From: Bacillota bacterium | GTDB taxonomy: Bacteria > Bacillota > Sulfobacillia > Symbiobacteriales > ZC4RG38 | DNA: 5,865 bases | Direction: 5' to 3' | Assembly (NCBI GenBank): GCA_003242505.1 | Contig: QGUP01000140.1 | Span: 1 to 5,865 of the forward strand | Shown here: positions 5,748 through 5,865 of the stretch, piece by piece | How the letters are laid out: every line of letters starts with the position of its first letter | Position numbering within the stretch: position 1 is the stretch's first letter | Notes under the pieces: generated by a model | What the model saw: only the letters and a program-made list of their open reading frames with translations | Database searches by the model: none | Told to the model about the DNA's origin: nothing | Program-made: the position numbers and the translations under genes

Positions 5748-5805
5748 CCCTGGGGCCGGCCAACGGTGTAAACCCTGGGGCCATCCCGCGGTGCAGACCC
5801 TGGGG
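5731..5805. repeat. Three tandem 25-bp repeats at and upstream of the exporter promoter
   Basis: Units are 5731-5755, 5756-5780 and 5781-5805. Units 1 and 2 are identical, and unit 3 differs at six positions. The shared 3' part on the plus strand is GGTGTAAACCCTGGGG (GGTGCAGACCCTGGGG in unit 3). Each unit carries one arm (CGGTGTA, degenerate in unit 3) of the inverted repeat that spans the promoter. Unit 1 supplies the -35 hexamer, and units 2 and 3 lie further upstream at 25-bp spacing, roughly two and a half helical turns. After unit 3, CCCTGG (5798-5803) and CCAGGG (5811-5816) form an extra 6-bp inverted repeat. The arrangement looks like a cluster of binding sites for a regulator rather than a CRISPR array, since there are no spacers. 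Confidence 0.85.
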
Positions 5806-5820
5806 CGGGGCCAGGGAAAG

Positions 5821-5853
5821 CGAGGCGGAGCGCCCCGCCGGCGCTCCGCCTCG
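5821..5853. terminator. Perfect 14-bp hairpin, probable transcription terminator or boundary element
   Basis: CGAGGCGGAGCGCC (5821-5834) and its exact complement GGCGCTCCGCCTCG (5840-5853) enclose a five-base loop. On the minus strand the stem is followed by CTTTCCC, and on the plus strand by TTGACATTTTGT, so neither side has a clean T run. With no rightward gene before it in the window, the simplest reading is a terminator for a leftward gene lying beyond the right edge. That would insulate the exporter promoter downstream of it. The stem itself is certain and its role is inferred. Confidence 0.55.
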
Positions 5854-5859
5854 TTGACA
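5854..5859 (+). promoter_or_regulatory. TTGACA hexamer at the right edge, possible -35 element of a rightward promoter
   Basis: A perfect -35 consensus TTGACA directly follows the hairpin, in a locally AT-rich patch. The matching -10 would fall outside the window, so this is only a suggestion that a divergent gene begins to the right. Confidence 0.2.
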
Positions 5860-5865
5860 TTTTGT

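Noticed and set aside
4710..5771. 353-codon plus-strand frame opposite the exporter ATPase
   Set aside because: The opposite strand holds every ABC ATPase motif in order. This frame is its GC-driven antisense shadow and crosses the promoter repeats.
5731..5805. 25-bp repeats as a CRISPR array or plasmid iterons
   Set aside because: Units abut without spacers, and there are no cas or replication genes. The repeats coincide with a promoter, so an operator cluster fits better.

Overview
This is a very GC-rich (clearly above 70% by eye, with G or C in most third codon positions) bacterial chromosomal segment. It is densely packed and carries two convergent blocks of ABC-2-type membrane-transporter genes. 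No rRNA, tRNA, transposase, phage or CRISPR sequence is visible. The base composition, a strong GGAGG ribosome binding site, a sigma70-like promoter and the families present would fit a high-GC thermophilic Bacillota (Symbiobacterium/Thermaerobacter-like), Chloroflexota or Actinomycetota. The window alone does not settle the lineage.

Left block, rightward (1-1763): the last 65 codons of an ABC-transporter ATPase overlap, by ATGA, a 522-aa polytopic permease. Together they form an ATPase/permease pair of the ABC-2 exporter kind with unknown substrate. Between the converging blocks (1764-1854) is a tandem array of 22-bp units (1778-1865). It runs into the stop codon of the next gene and probably doubles as the termination region.

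Right block, leftward (5633 down to 1855): a promoter with tandem 25-bp repeats and an inverted repeat (5719-5805) precedes three tightly packed genes. These are an ATPase (4551-5633, TTG start) and two paralogous DUF990/ABC2_membrane_6 permeases (3760-4551 and 2950-3753). This is the conserved COG4586-COG4587-COG3694 three-gene exporter, in which two different permeases presumably form a heterodimer driven by an ATPase homodimer. After a 174-bp gap rich in hairpins and homopolymeric G/C tracts comes a luciferase-like flavin-dependent oxidoreductase of the BA3436/TIGR03571 type (1855-2775). It is on the same strand but not obviously in the same transcription unit.

The right edge (5806-5865) holds a perfect 14-bp-stem hairpin and a TTGACA hexamer. 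They probably belong to the boundary with a neighbouring gene outside the window. No previously undescribed multi-gene system is evident. The items most worth a second look are the repeat-decorated promoter of the tripartite exporter, the homopolymer-laden leader of the oxidoreductase gene with an out-of-frame upstream start, and the 22-bp tandem array that duplicates the 3' end of that gene.
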